The notes under the pieces: generated by a model | Databases searched by the model: none | What the model was told of the DNA's origin: nothing | The model's input: the letters and a program-made list of their open reading frames with translations, nothing else | DNA from: Reticulitermes lucifugus | Taxonomy: Eukaryota > Arthropoda > Insecta > Blattodea > Rhinotermitidae | Reading direction: 5' to 3' | DNA length: 64,000 nucleotides | Assembly (NCBI GenBank): GCA_026260175.1 | Contig: JAKCWW010000012.1 | Location: 1-64,000, forward strand | Shown: piece by piece, positions 9,966-21,353 of the stretch | How positions within the stretch are numbered: position 1 is the stretch's first letter | Layout of the letters: each line of letters begins with the position of its first letter | Made by a program: the position numbers and the translations under genes

Positions 9966-11242
9966 AGAATAACGGGTACTTTACATGGACACCTATGTAG
10001 ATTTATAATAATATCTCTCTGAATTCGTCTTAAAATGAGATATGTTTCAGACAAATTTCTAGAGAAAGTCAAAACCCACGTTTTAGGTTCCATAAGTTTT
10101 TTCCCGGAAATCATTTATAAGGTAAAGTGAAAAATACGTTACAGCCAGAGACGCCACAAAAGACCACATAATGCTGTGCAGAAGGAATGCGATTTGCATG
10201 CAGGATAACTAAGGCTACAAACACACACTCATAATATTTAATACTAATTGCTTTTCCATGGCAAAAATGGTTACGCGAAAGCGCCTCAAATTTATCTTAA
10301 ACTTACGTTGCCCATCTTATTTATTATTACTGCAACACATTATATTTACTTTCATGTCACCACATATTTATGAACTGGGATGGTGCAGTCGGAAGAGGGA
10401 TAGTTTTGGAAGAAAATTCCTGTTAATGAAGTGAAAAAGCGCAACAAACCTTAGCAAATTGTGGCAACAGGAAAAATAATTTTAAACATTTGAATATTTA
10501 ATTAATGTAAGACACCATTTATTTCTTCCAGTCACCTGACGATTTTATTCTATATAACAGGAAGCCAATCCTCATGTGGCGACATCACAAAGTGTAGACC
10601 AAGCCGTGTGCATACTTTCAGTCTCGTGCCCAATGAATAGGGGAATTTATTTATGCGAAGGCCAAGCAGAGAGGAATGTTGGGGACAAATGACCATTTGT
10701 CCTGTTTTGGGGTTCTGTTCTCTTTTAGAAAACCAATATTTTTTATTGAAACTTCTTTAGTTTTTGCACACAAGATCTCACCAGTTAAGTCAGTTACGTC
10801 TAGTGCCGAGGTTGATGATAAGTGGATCTCTACCTCCACTCACTCTATGCCTTCATAGTATGATGCTTAATTAAACAAAGGATAAATACACTTTTACATA
10901 TTGGACAATTACGTAGGTCCGTAGCAAAATAACACAAATATTTTGAGAATTTTTAGTGATATCTAAAGATTTGTACATAATTTTCAGTTTGGATATAAGG
11001 TATCGGCCATAATGAAGTGCTGTTCTCTATACAGACATTAATGTATTTACTCTAAGTATATTTCTAGAAGTGATAGTAATAAATGTGTTTTAAAGAGCAA
11101 TATGTAACGGATAGCGGACCTCTTCTCTGTACGTAACTGCTCTCAGAAACCTACCAGTCCTTAAAGCAAAAAATGCTGATAATCTTTGCTACAACTAACA
11201 ACGTTTCTAATCTCTGCATAAATTCATTTTTCTGCGGCTTAT
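9966..11242. other. Unassigned AT-rich stretch
   Basis: No gene or known repeat is recognised. Paired plus and minus frames at 10651-10858 lie over the same bases, and neither has a familiar motif. Confidence 0.5.
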
Positions 11243-11255
11243 TTCACTTTGCCTT

Positions 11256-11541
11256 GTGTGTATGTGTGTCTGATGAAGGGCCCGCAGCAGATGCTACGGA
11301 CAAACCGTAGCCTTGAGGCTTATCATGCAACCCTATGATAAAGATGATCAGTTTTTTCGTTTTCCCTTGTAATGGAGCACCGGTGGAATAAAATTGACAG
11401 GGGAAAACCGAAGTACTCGGGGAAAACCCTGTCTCATTCCCACTTTGTCCACCACAAATCCCACATTGACTGGCCCGGGATCGAACCCAGGCCTCCGCGG
11501 TGATAGGCCGGCGACTAACCGCCTGAATCATGGCACGGCCC
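11256..11541 (-). mobile_element. SINE-A copy with clear target-site duplication
   Basis: This is a full-length SINE-A on the minus strand: head GGCCGTGCCATGATTCAGGC, box B GGGTTCGATCCCGGGCC, body with CGAGTACTTCGGTTTTCCCC and 3' end GCATCTGCTGCGGGCCC. It is bounded by an exact 13-base direct repeat, TTCACTTTGCCTT, at 11243-11255 and 11542-11554. That fixes both ends and shows target-primed retrotransposition. The 3' tail is TG-rich (GTGTGTATGTGTGTCTGATG on the plus strand) rather than poly-A. The frames at 11244-11546 and 11394-11612 are read-through of the SINE. Confidence 0.95.
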
Positions 11542-11554
11542 TTCACTTTGCCTT

Positions 11555-12723
11555 ACTCCATACAGAAACATTTGATAATCAAACTTACAGCTATCCTAGA
11601 AACTACACATAAACAAAAGATAAAATTCATAACTTAAAATGATCATAATAGCGGTATACACTCTTCACTGAAGTGTAAAATGCAAAGGAAATTACGAGGG
11701 AGTGCCACGTCCTCGTGTATATTTATTTTTATCCCGAGCCACAGCGGCGTACCATCAGCGTACAGCGAATTTTTCACGTCAGCGACACGCCTATTTCCAG
11801 CATGATTAATGTCTTTATGAGTGCAAAGTGAAGCCGAGTGTTTTAAGGGAAAAATGGGGCTCACTAAGGCTAGCAGTGTTTATTTATGACTATTCTGTTC
11901 ACAGGTTCTTATAGCTTAAGGAAAGAAAAATGTCTGGCCTATAATTAGAACGCCACTTATCTATTATCGAATTATACAAACGAAAGAAGTTGGGTGACAA
12001 TTTGTATTTCACATAACCGGCCATTTTAAGATATGTCACGCTGTGCTATTCTTCTGCAGTTATATACAGAGTAAAAAAACCGGCTCCTTTACGTCATTGC
12101 TTGTTTAACCATTGACAATAACGGTGTCAGAGTCGTTGGTGATGGTAGTGATTTTATCTTTGTTCACACCAAGAACTTAGAGATTAAAACAAAAGATATA
12201 GTCTTAAGTTTCACATATATCATAATGATTTCGAACCTAATCTTGTAGTCTTAAAGAGCAGCATATATTGAGGATTCTTTAAAAAAATTACGGGGAAGAC
12301 GGTTTGAATCTAAAGGGAATAAAAAAACATAAATTTAGGGAGTTGCTTCATCAAAGTTTTTGTTGGTGTCCTTATACAATTACGAAATGAAAGGACATTT
12401 TATGGTCAGAACATGTAGAACCTATGGAATAGATAATATGTGTATAAGTATTGTAAAATGTTAGTCAGTAAACCTGAAGGGACAGACTGCTTGCGAGTAG
12501 TAAGCATTATATGTAAGGATAATATTAAAATAAATATGGAAAAAACAGGTTCCTAAACTGATATGAATTAATGTTGTTCAGTGTGGCATTTAGTTGCTGA
12601 ATTTTGTGGTCAGGGTAATGAAAACTCGGATTTAATAAAGGTCGGGATGTCTGGACCACTTGATTTACTAACAGCTTATCAAGAAAGAATTTGTTTCACG
12701 TTTTTAGAAACACGCCAGTTTGA
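11555..12723. other. Unassigned AT-rich stretch
   Basis: Nothing recognisable. The 60-codon frame at 12581-12763 runs into the foldback that follows and has no known motif. Confidence 0.5.
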
Positions 12724-12832
12724 GATTCCGTTCTTCTGGGATATGGCCCTGCTTGTTGGGTAAATCAGTTTCTGACGTTTCGAAGAAACTGATTACTTTC
12801 GGCGAAGCTTTATATCTCACAAGAACGGAATC
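12724..12832. mobile_element. Foldback element with GAAACGTC motif (copy 3)
   Basis: Two arms of about 50 bases are inverted copies: 12724-12773 and 12784-12832. The outer ends are GATTCCGTTCTTCTGGGAT and its near-complement ATCTCACAAGAACGGAATC. The inner ends are AATCAGTTTCT and AGAAACTGATT, a perfect 11-bp hairpin around the 10-base loop 12774-12783. The minus strand of the loop region reads TCGAAACGTC, the GAAA plus ACGT signature seen in the other inverted-arm elements here. The CTGANGA half of a hammerhead core is not visible, so it may be a fragment. I saw no target-site duplication. Confidence 0.6.
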
Positions 12833-14749
12833 CTTAACCACACGGCTGTGAAAACCTCAAAACTTAATATTTATCTTGCTCATGTGTGCCATAAATTTTA
12901 ACATAATTAGCTAATTCTTGGTATAATGTTTTCAGTGAAAATAAAGAAGTATTTCACGGTGTGTGGTTTGTACTCGTATTTGTCGGTTTAGCTATAGTAT
13001 CTTCCGAATAAAATAGCAGTCGTGGCGTAAAACATTTATCAGTGGTTATTGATCTGCGTATAGTCATAAACACATGATATGGATTCACATAATATTTCTC
13101 ATTATTATTTCAATCTTTGCTGAGTGACGCGCAATTCGATTTATTTCCAATTCAATGAACCGACATGTGAATGTGAGGTTTCTCTAATTTTCCTTCTACC
13201 CCAGTCATATTTTGATGGTACTCGCATGTAAAATTCCACGAACTGGTGCCCATAATATGAGATATTGAGATGGCCAACTGCGGCTTATTTATACTGATCA
13301 CCACATAAGTTTAAGGACGGCGGCGCAGATGAGTTAGAACTAATTATCTGCACTATATTAACCGGCACATAACTTGGTGGGCAAAGGCACAGACAGAGAG
13401 AAAGTTGGTTATAGTTCGGGACTAACTTTGTGCCCCCAAAAAGCCGGGGAAATGATTTGGAAACAGCTGCAGAACTCAGCGCAGAACTATATATACTGCG
13501 CTATAGTGACGGGCACTTAACTTGGGGGATGATGGAGCAGATAGATGCAGAGGTACATGCTGCGTTGTTGTAAACGGCATTTAGATGGCGGGCCAATCAA
13601 CTATTCTGTGTGTATATGTTTGTCCGCTACGAATACTATATTTAGCGTAACATTCTGGGTTATAATCGAAAATTTATCTTTTATCAGCGTAGAATTAGCA
13701 GCCATTACTGAAAAACTTTATGACTTCCCTCTTAATTCTAAAATTTGTTTTACACAAATACTAAGCACAATGCGTCTAATTCTAGTTGTTTCACCAACCA
13801 CACCATATCACTCTCCAACCACGATTGTAGCTGCGTGAAATTATCTATATGGTCAATAACATACAAAATATATCGATATTAAAGAAAGAAGGAAAGGAAG
13901 TGCGAACTTAGGTGATGGCTTAAAAACATTGAGAAGAGGGTCCTGTTGCCTTTTTTTTAATTTAATTGAAAATTAAGGTAACCTAAAAGGCGGCGAATTT
14001 TCGAAAACCTGAGCGAATATTAAATTTTTTAAGACGACTCTGCTCCATGGAGTTTTTTCCATGATAACGTATTAAATACTGCCCCAGATATTACACAGGA
14101 ATGATAATAAAATTGACACTTTTTCCTTTTCATTTTCATATATCAAATAAAGTTTAAACGATTCAATTATATCGCGTTAAAGTTTTTCACCATCTCTTGT
14201 AGGATTGTGAACTTCGACAGTTGCTGAAAGATCGAAAGTCTGTCGAGGGGTCGAAAGTGCTACTTTGTTCTCACAGCTGCCGGATCCCTCATCTTAGCCA
14301 ACGAGCCGGTTATCCTGAAGGAATATTTTCGTAATTTTAATAACTCATCTGCCCTCCACAGGACATTTTAGAATATAACTTTATAACAAATCATTACACT
14401 TCCTTTCGCGCTTTTCCAAATTCATTCTTCACAATTATGTTGTCATTCTGTCATGTGGTTTAATAAAGAAGTGCCTTTAGATAAATCTAGACTCAATCAA
14501 TCTTTAACCTAAAAGTGCAGAATATATAGTACGAGTTCAGAACAAATTTCCTGGGAATGCTTGGACTTAAGAGAGATGACGCATCAGAATATTCTTGTAA
14601 AAAATGAAAAAAGACAGATGAGATAGGCGGGATAGTTAATACTCATTAAAAAAATATGAAGTGCTTGCATCGGAGGGAATTGAAATTCACATTGAATTTT
14701 ATGAGTAACTCTGAAGTCAATAGGCCACTTGGAAGGTAATTAATATTAA
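12833..14749. other. Unassigned stretch
   Basis: No gene is recognised. The 97-codon plus frame at 13545-13838 has no familiar domain. A block at 14530-14580 (CCTGGGAATGCTTGGACTTA, GAGAGATGACGCATC) may be an eroded LINE LRKIFGPKRDD-like segment leading into the relic at 14750, but the match is weak. Confidence 0.4.
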
Positions 14750-14905
14750 AGTGGACTTAAATAAGTTGAGTGAGAAGATGTGAAGTAGATTTATTTGGCA
14801 CAGAATAAGGAAAATTTTTCTTTATTGAATGGGATAATGTTCTTCCGGTTTTTGTAAATGTGGGGAATTTCTTGACTAGATAAAGAACTATTTGCTCTTC
14901 AGCGT
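14750..14905 (+). mobile_element. LINE 3' relic
   Basis: Across frames the plus strand reads KVDLNKLSEKM, then IWHRIRKIF, then LNGIMFFRF, then KCGEFLD. This follows the order of the LINE C-terminal segment KMDLREIG, WIHLAQDR, ALVNTVMNLRVP, NAGNFLT. Stops interrupt it and only the last 50 or so codons remain. It is a short, old fragment of the same LINE group as the other relics here. Confidence 0.5.
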
Positions 14906-15740
14906 AGTTAGATAGTTCCAATTATTCACTCGGTTTGTAGTAGTTATTATATAGTTATATAATGTGTAACCACCACATGAGAACTAGGGAGGTATTCCAG
15001 CTTGTTCATCCCTGTTTCATGTCACGCCTTTTTGCCCGGACAGGTCGGTATGTTGTTCCTAATTTCACACTGTGCTCATGACGTTGATCGTTGCAGACAT
15101 ATCGACAGGCTGCTTATTCGGTCCGAAATGGAGGAATTCGTTTTCTCCTATGACAGATTTAATATAAAACCTTCCTAAACCTTTTCGCCTTCACTTGACT
15201 ACGTTTGTATGGAACCTTAATAACTCTCTGTATATATATATCTCCACGGACAGAGTAACAAGTGAGTGTTATTAACAGGGATGTCCATATTGCCTTACAG
15301 ATTAAAAAATAATGAAATAACTAGTACCATAAAGCCGCGTCCTCGATAAGATGATATGCACAAGGACAAACTACACAGCATGTAGGAACATCATCTCAGA
15401 CAAATACAACAGTAAGCACGCAACATAAAGCTATCCACCTATCATCTACTGATACACGAATTCCCTGTCGGAACTGTGGATCAGGAAATACAGAAGCCCA
15501 CTTACTTTTTTAAACTTGGAATGAATCCACATCGATATATTCGGACTGGAGATATGGCAAATTTGGAATAACAAATGAAGTAAAATCTGTAAACAGTATT
15601 TGTAACAATTGTGGTTAAACATCTGTCCACACATATTGCTTCTGTATATGAACACAACAATTTTAATAATTTTAATTGTGTTTTATGGACTTGCGTAAGG
15701 TGTATATTTCTTCCTCAGTATGTTTTACAGACCCAATTGT
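14906..15740. other. Unassigned stretch
   Basis: No gene is recognised. A somewhat GC-richer block lies at about 15000-15160 (GTCACGCCTTTTTGCCCGGA), but it matches nothing I can name. Confidence 0.4.
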
Positions 15741-15781
15741 GAACCTGAGGATGACCTGAAATAGATCTAAACATGTAGTTC
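15741..15781 (+). ncRNA. Hammerhead-like motif (single)
   Basis: In order: GAAC (15741-15744), CTGAGGA (15745-15751), GACC (15753-15756), a 7-base loop, GATC (15764-15767), TAAA (15768-15771), CATG (15772-15775), TA (15776-15777) and GTTC (15778-15781). Stem I is a perfect GAAC/GTTC, the CTGANGA core is intact and stem III is the self-complementary ACATGT. Two bases differ from a working hammerhead: the first G of GAAA is T, and stem II has one mismatch. It is therefore probably an inactive relic. No inverted partner was seen nearby. Confidence 0.5.
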
Positions 15782-18399
15782 TATATAATAAATAGAGTTT
15801 AGTTGTGTTTTGACAGATATTGATTTAATTGTTTTACTATTAACAATACCATGGGATGACGTATGTTAAAATAGTAGTTTCCATTTTACTGTGGTTGGAA
15901 TAAGGTTTTCTTTAAAAAAAAGTAGCCGTTGGTACACGAAAACGCAGCAGGTTGATTTGCCAGTGACTTAGACTGCATGAGCTCCGATATCTGTATTGTG
16001 TTGCTATCATTAATTAAAGGAGCTTGATTGGTATGGAAAAGTTGGTAGACATGATGAAAAACAAGATCTCTGAAGTGTGCAAAATACGCGAATTTGGTTT
16101 TAGGCGTTTCCATACCGAGCATTGCTGTACTGTTTGTCTGCGTGTCTTTCTGTCTCTCTCTGTCTGACGAACGTGAAGTACCAAACGTCTTTTTCCTTTA
16201 AACTTCTATTTACGCTATTTAGGATAACTTGAGTCCTTATTGTACATTTTCACATATAATCAGACAGCAAGATTGGATTGGCTCAACTCATTAAAGATCA
16301 CTTTTTTATTAGAAAGCATGTACTTCAACATAAACACTGTCGACATGTTTACATATTTCAGATATTAATAAAAGATCTAATAAGAGATTTTATCCGCGGT
16401 TATATTCTTATGAATATCACTGAATTTTTTTGGTGAACCGTTGGTAATACTGCTTCGTATTTAGGGGTGGGATTCATATATTAATTTAGGAGATAGAGCA
16501 TTCTAAATGTGAATGTTTATGATTTTCCTCAGACCCTCCAGACCAATGCTAGGAAAGTGCCTGAAAATACAAAACAGTCGAATCCGTCCGTATCCATTCC
16601 ACTTCATAATTTCCAGTACCATTACAAGTCAGTGTTATGCAACTCGCTAGGCTTATATGGTTTAGAATGCATCGTCCTATAACTCAGAAGACAATCCAAT
16701 CAATTATTTTTCAACATTTCTTTCCAGTTCGTTTTATGTAACTACAACTTCTGTTCATTAAAAATTTGAAGAGCTCGTGATTCAGATACAACCTTGTTAA
16801 ATAAGATTCAAACAAACTGTCAGGAAGAGACTACTATCCAGTAAAATGACTGAAGTGCTTCTCGTCGGGTCAGGCATTACGATAATTGCCGATCTAAACC
16901 GTAATCGCACGAATTCAGCGAGCTGGACTGCAGTCTACGAGGAGAGGTGCCTAAGTGCAAGAGTGAAATGGAGAAGCATAGTTTTAAATGTGTGTATTGG
17001 TGGTGTAAGAAAACTCTACACTTTGTAAGTCAATATGGTTATGGTATAAAATGTGGAATATTGTTTTTCCCTTTGAACACGAAATGAAAGAATACTGGTA
17101 GGAGTTTTACAGATAGAAACAAAGATGTCCAACATATACTCTCTTGATTCATGTACTGCCCGTAATGAAAGCAGATGGTAGAATTTCCCTCTTTTCTGCT
17201 TTAAAAAGTTCCTTCGAACAATTTCGAGTATTCAAATAGATAATAGAAAAATTATTTCTCTACCTATAACAAGGATTTCTTGTACCGGGTATTTGAAAAA
17301 GGTCATGGATTCTTCATGATATTTGTTGATGTTATTAGAGCAGAAAAGGGATCATTATTTTAACTTATAGCCCGTAACATAGAGAATCGCATCATATGCG
17401 TGGCACCCCTTTTGATTTTTGATCAGTCATCACGTAAGTACAAGGCTTCAACAAGTGATATGCATCGAGATCTGTGAATTTATGATGGAAGACTGAGGTA
17501 TGCATTATTGAACTAAAAAAATAATTACATTTTCAGGGCCATATTTGAAAGTGTGTTAACTACTCAACAAATAAAGGTTACTCTAAATAGGAGAACTGTA
17601 TCTACCATAAATTCTCACTACTGGACCCTAATTTTATCGATTCTAATTTCCACCTTCTTTTCAATATTTCTCGTAAATTCACTTTAATATTATCTGATCC
17701 CATACATCTCTTTCCAATGTACTTATTCTTTAAACTTTCCCAACCAAAATATTCTTTGTCATATCTAACTCCTTTGCTACTGTAGTGTAGATGTTATTTT
17801 GTTTTGTTTTGTTTTGTTCTAAGATGCAAGGCCTAGCGACTGCTGACTTAGCGCATGGCAACAGGGAATTTAGTTTGCATTTAGTTACTGACCGGAAGTT
17901 TGTATAGCTGAAGCAGGAGAAATTTTGTAGATTTGGGGTCATTCTGATGGTGGCGGGTGTGGGTGATGCACGGTGAGAGAGAGATTGACCGGACCGGACA
18001 AACTAAGAAGAGATGTTCAGTATATTAATTGTGATTCTACTTACCGCAGGTAAGCGTTGTTACACATATTGATCACCAAAAGTGAACAACGGTAGGAATT
18101 CGGGATATTTGTGTATTAATTCTGGTGTGTTGGAAATTCCGGATGGGGGGAAGGTTAAAACAGGCACGCATTTCCTGTTGCTCCCTAAAGTCGGCAGTGA
18201 CTAGACCTTCCTATCAGTAGTAGTCACATTCATTTACTAATTTATTCATTGTTTGAAGTTGTATAGAATAAAGCATTGTAGTGTTTAACATTCGTACTAT
18301 GTGTGTACACGCCAGGCAGGGCGACGGTCAGAACACTCGAACCAGCATGTTCCTAATGTCCAAAGTCCGTAGTCATTAACCGGCCCTTTAATTAAACTC
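15782..18399. other. Unassigned stretch
   Basis: No gene is recognised in about 2.6 kb. Weak repeat-like words (GTCTGCGTGTCTTTCTGTCT, 16136-16155) recall the tails of old interspersed repeats. The frames at 15886-16122, 16846-17028 and 17730-17942 have no known motif. A GTTTTGTTTTGTTTTGTTCT run lies near 17800. Confidence 0.4.
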
Positions 18400-18560
18400 G
18401 AAAGAATAAACCAGAGCACCAAACTTCATATACCGATCGGACCCTTCTTCCAGAACCCCCTGTTGGGGAGCATACGCTACCTAAACCACGAGCGCAGCCA
18501 GAGTGTAAAACTAGGAAAATTACGGCAGGGATAGCGGGCCGAAATCTCGCACCCGCAACC
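18400..18560 (-). repeat. tRNA-like / SINE-like GC-rich segment
   Basis: On the minus strand GGTAGTGTAACGGCGGGG is followed by GCGGGTGCGAGATTTCGG, a possible box A and box B pair at short spacing. A second tRNA-like stretch follows (GTGGTTTAGGTAGCGTATGC, then GGGGGTTCTGG). The segment is clearly richer in G+C than its neighbours. I found no cloverleaf that would support a working tRNA, so a decayed SINE head is the better reading. Confidence 0.35.
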
Positions 18561-18659
18561 CCGCCGTTACACTACCTTTCTTACCTAGAGCAACTTTTTG
18601 ATGTAATCGTTACAGTAAGTCGTATTAGGCGAGAAGTGCAGATTATGATACACGTCATT

Positions 18660-18990
18660 AAATAGTCCCCCCATTTTCCCCTTTACATGTCACGCAGGCA
18701 CAGACCTATAGTTCTGCTCATTCTTAATCACAGCACCAAGTGGCCATGGGAGGCGAAGACACTTCTTAGCCGCTTTACCACCGGGACAGAGCCCTGGTTC
18801 CCATTTTACAGATGGATGTTTGGCTCCCAAGGCCGGTTTCTTCGGGTGTGGGTAAGGAAAAATATTTTCCCCCACCGGTTTCGAACCTCGAACCGACCAG
18901 GCCTTGGACAGTCCTTACTTCTCTCTTAGGTTCAAATATTCTCCTCCGCACTTCATTAAAAAATGCCGTCAATCTCTCTTCTTTCCTAGG
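18660..18990. repeat. Interspersed repeat (LILN...W-x-W family), decayed
   Basis: The plus-strand translation SRRHRPIVLLILNHSTKWPW, followed by FTTGTEPWFPFYRW and FRTSNRPG, recalls a spurious peptide recurring in many insect gene sets (LILNLGTRWGWVV..TPRP..GPRAGLD..), which I take to come from a dispersed repeat. A GGTTTCGAACCTCGAACC palindrome-like block (18877-18894) resembles a box B. Frames on both strands (18687-18929, 18690-18875, 18775-18972) cover the same bases, as expected of a repeat rather than a gene. The family name is not known to me. Confidence 0.5.
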
Positions 18991-19097
18991 GTCAGGGGCA
19001 AAATTTTACTATAGTTTAAAATAAAAAAATTTATAATTTCCTATTCATCTTCCTATTTGTCGCATCTTGGTTGTGAGACAGGAAGTTAGATTTTTTT

Positions 19098-19385
19098 GTG
19101 GAGAAGGGCCCCGCAGCAGAGGCTACGGACGCACCCCAGTCTTGAGGCTTATTGTGCAACCCTGTGATGAAGATGAAGGGAAAGATGATCATTTTTTTCA
19201 TTTTTCTACGTAAATTGAGCACCGGTGGAATGAAATTGACAGGAGAAGACCGAAGTACTCGGGGGAAAAAACCTTTCCCAGTGCCACTTTGTCCACCACA
19301 AATCTCACATAGACTGGCCCGGGATCGAACGCAGACCTCTGCGGCGGGAGGCTGACGACTAACCGGCTGAGCCATGGCACGGTCC
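19098..19385 (-). mobile_element. SINE-A copy
   Basis: This full-length SINE-A on the minus strand has head GGACCGTGCCATGGCTCAGC, the box B region GTTCGATCCCGGG and 3' end GCCTCTGCTGCGGGGCCCTT. Relative to the other copies it has a small insertion around 19170-19185 (GATGAAGGGAAAGATG). A degraded direct repeat of about 15 bases flanks it: AAGTTAGATTTTTTT at 19083-19097 and AAGTTTGATTACTTT at 19386-19400, 12 of 15 positions alike. That suggests an older insertion than 11256-11541. Confidence 0.9.
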
Positions 19386-19400
19386 AAGTTTGATTACTTT

Positions 19401-21312
19401 GAAAGAAATGATAGTTAATTCCGCTGTTACACTTCTGCTAGCATAAAATTTATAAGCGTTGTACGTACGCTCTACAGAAAAACATGTTCACTCAGGAAGT
19501 GAAAATATTTGGCATTGACTGTGAAGGCTGGAAGCGGATTTCATCAGTTTGAACATTTGTACTGTACACAGAAACACGACAGTTGAGCCATCAATTATTT
19601 AATTCCACTGTCCTTCCATCAGGAATAATATAATCCTATCGAAAATTTGCAAATTTTATAGTAATATTCTACACGAAAGGGACAGGACTCAAGCTTTGTC
19701 ATGTAATAGCGTTTTATGAAGAGCAGGCTCTAACAAGAAAGGAGCACACGTGCAGAATTTAATCTGATCTCAGCCTAGAGAGAAAAATATATGTTCATAT
19801 TTTAAAGACTTGTTCAAACCTACCATAAAGAGTATCAGACAAACACAAAATAAAAAATACACGAGTGTAAATCTGATAACTTTAGCAGTATGCAAAGCAC
19901 AAAAACGTGCATTACACACCACATTATCTCTTCAGAATATTTCGTTCAACCAATGGAAGGGAATGATATACTGCTCTATATGCGCTTCTATAATTCAAAA
20001 TTCCACCATTGATAGAGTTGGCAGCACAGTACGTCCTCATTTTCTGAGGTTTGTAACAATAGTTTTTGCGCTACAAGACTCTTATGTTGGACATTGTCTA
20101 GACCGAAATGTGATTTGTCAGAAACAAAAATTGCACAAAGGCTATACTTCATTACTCTTTGCATAGCATCGTCACTTTTTTGCAGCTTCATAAATAAGCC
20201 AATGAAGGAAAGGGAATATATTCCCAATATTTTAACATAACATAAATTTTATCAATACGCTGTATTTGCTCTTCTACAGAGGATAAAAGCTTTTCCACTT
20301 TGGAATATATTACTAGCTCAGTGTACATAAAAAATTCGATTACAGGTGGTAATTTGTCATGCTGACTTCTCAGTGAAACACAATTATTTCCGTACATCAA
20401 TGAAGATGGAAGTAAATATTTGTCCTTGAAAGCCATTCAGGCATAGATGGGGAAAAGCTGCTTAGATTTTCTCATTCTTAATCACGGTAGTTGGAGGTGA
20501 GTGGTCAACAGCAGGACGACGTAATTTATGGGAAAGGATCCTGTTGGATACGTGGCTAGGTGAGCTCCCTAGCCAATCTGGACATTTACAAGAAGAGAGT
20601 TCCTTATTTCCTATATGGAGTAACTGTAGTTTGATTGACTGTAAGCACCATTAATAAAACCAGGAAATATATTGCAAGAAAAGCACACTTTAGTGACAGG
20701 ACACACAAAATATATACTTAGGAGACAAACTGCAGGTTTTAAGGCAAATGTCCTTTTCATAACAAGGAAAATTTTAAAATGCTATTGACAGATTTTTGCA
20801 AAAACAGGTGTGCGCAACATTCTGTCTATTACATTGCGGTATTTTGCAATTTACCGATTTCATATTTAAAACTTTTTAAAACTCCCTGTTGTAAAACGCT
20901 CCTGTGTGCTTTGGCAGCAAATCAAATCTGATTTGAACTATTTGTGGGATAAAACGCCTCACCCAGAGCTGGAGAGTTCCTTTCCCTACCACGTACTGCA
21001 AAGTACTCGTATGTTTTACATTAGAATGTTGGTTAGGTGAAATAGCCATCCACCATGGTATTGCCTAAGCACCTAACGACAACGCAGTTATAACTTCCCC
21101 AGAATGAAGATGACATAATCATATGGATGTTTGTCTGCAACGATAGATAGATATTCACGTAAAATATAAAACGTTTATTTGCAAAATATTTTTAATTAGT
21201 CTATATTTTAAATATTTTTAAAAATGTTAATTGAAAGCACTTTAATTTGTGACTCCACATATGCACATTGCTAACAGAATCTGCCATTATTGTATTCATT
21301 TGTTAGAGACGT
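19401..21312. other. Unassigned stretch with open frames at 19810-20436
   Basis: A 118-codon plus frame (19810-20166) and minus frames (19988-20227, 20188-20436) overlap here. The minus pair, read together, is rich in ordinary residues (SLRSQHDKLPPVIEFFMYTE, KVEKLLSSVEEQIQRIDKIY), but I recognise no domain and there is no clear splice arrangement. They could be a decayed ORF on the minus strand or chance frames. Nothing else was identified. Confidence 0.3.
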
Positions 21313-21353
21313 CCCTGAGGGTGGCCATATAGAGGCCGAAACACGTAGAAGAC
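21313..21353 (+). ncRNA. Hammerhead-like motif (single)
   Basis: In order: CTGAGGG (21315-21321), GGCC (21323-21326), a 7-base loop, GGCC (21334-21337), GAAA (21338-21341), CACG (21342-21345) and TA (21346-21347). Stem II is perfect and GAAA is intact. The last base of CTGANGA is G instead of A, and stem III is slightly off the CATG form. Stem I pairing is poor. It is best read as a relic of a hammerhead-bearing repeat. Confidence 0.45.

Noticed and set aside
14205-14260. Hammerhead-like GCTGAAAGATCGAAAG
   Set aside because: Spacing leaves no room for stem II and there is no self-complementary stem III.
18687-18929. 80-codon plus-strand frame as a host gene
   Set aside because: It resembles a peptide that recurs as a repeat-derived frame in insect gene sets, and both strands are open over the same bases.
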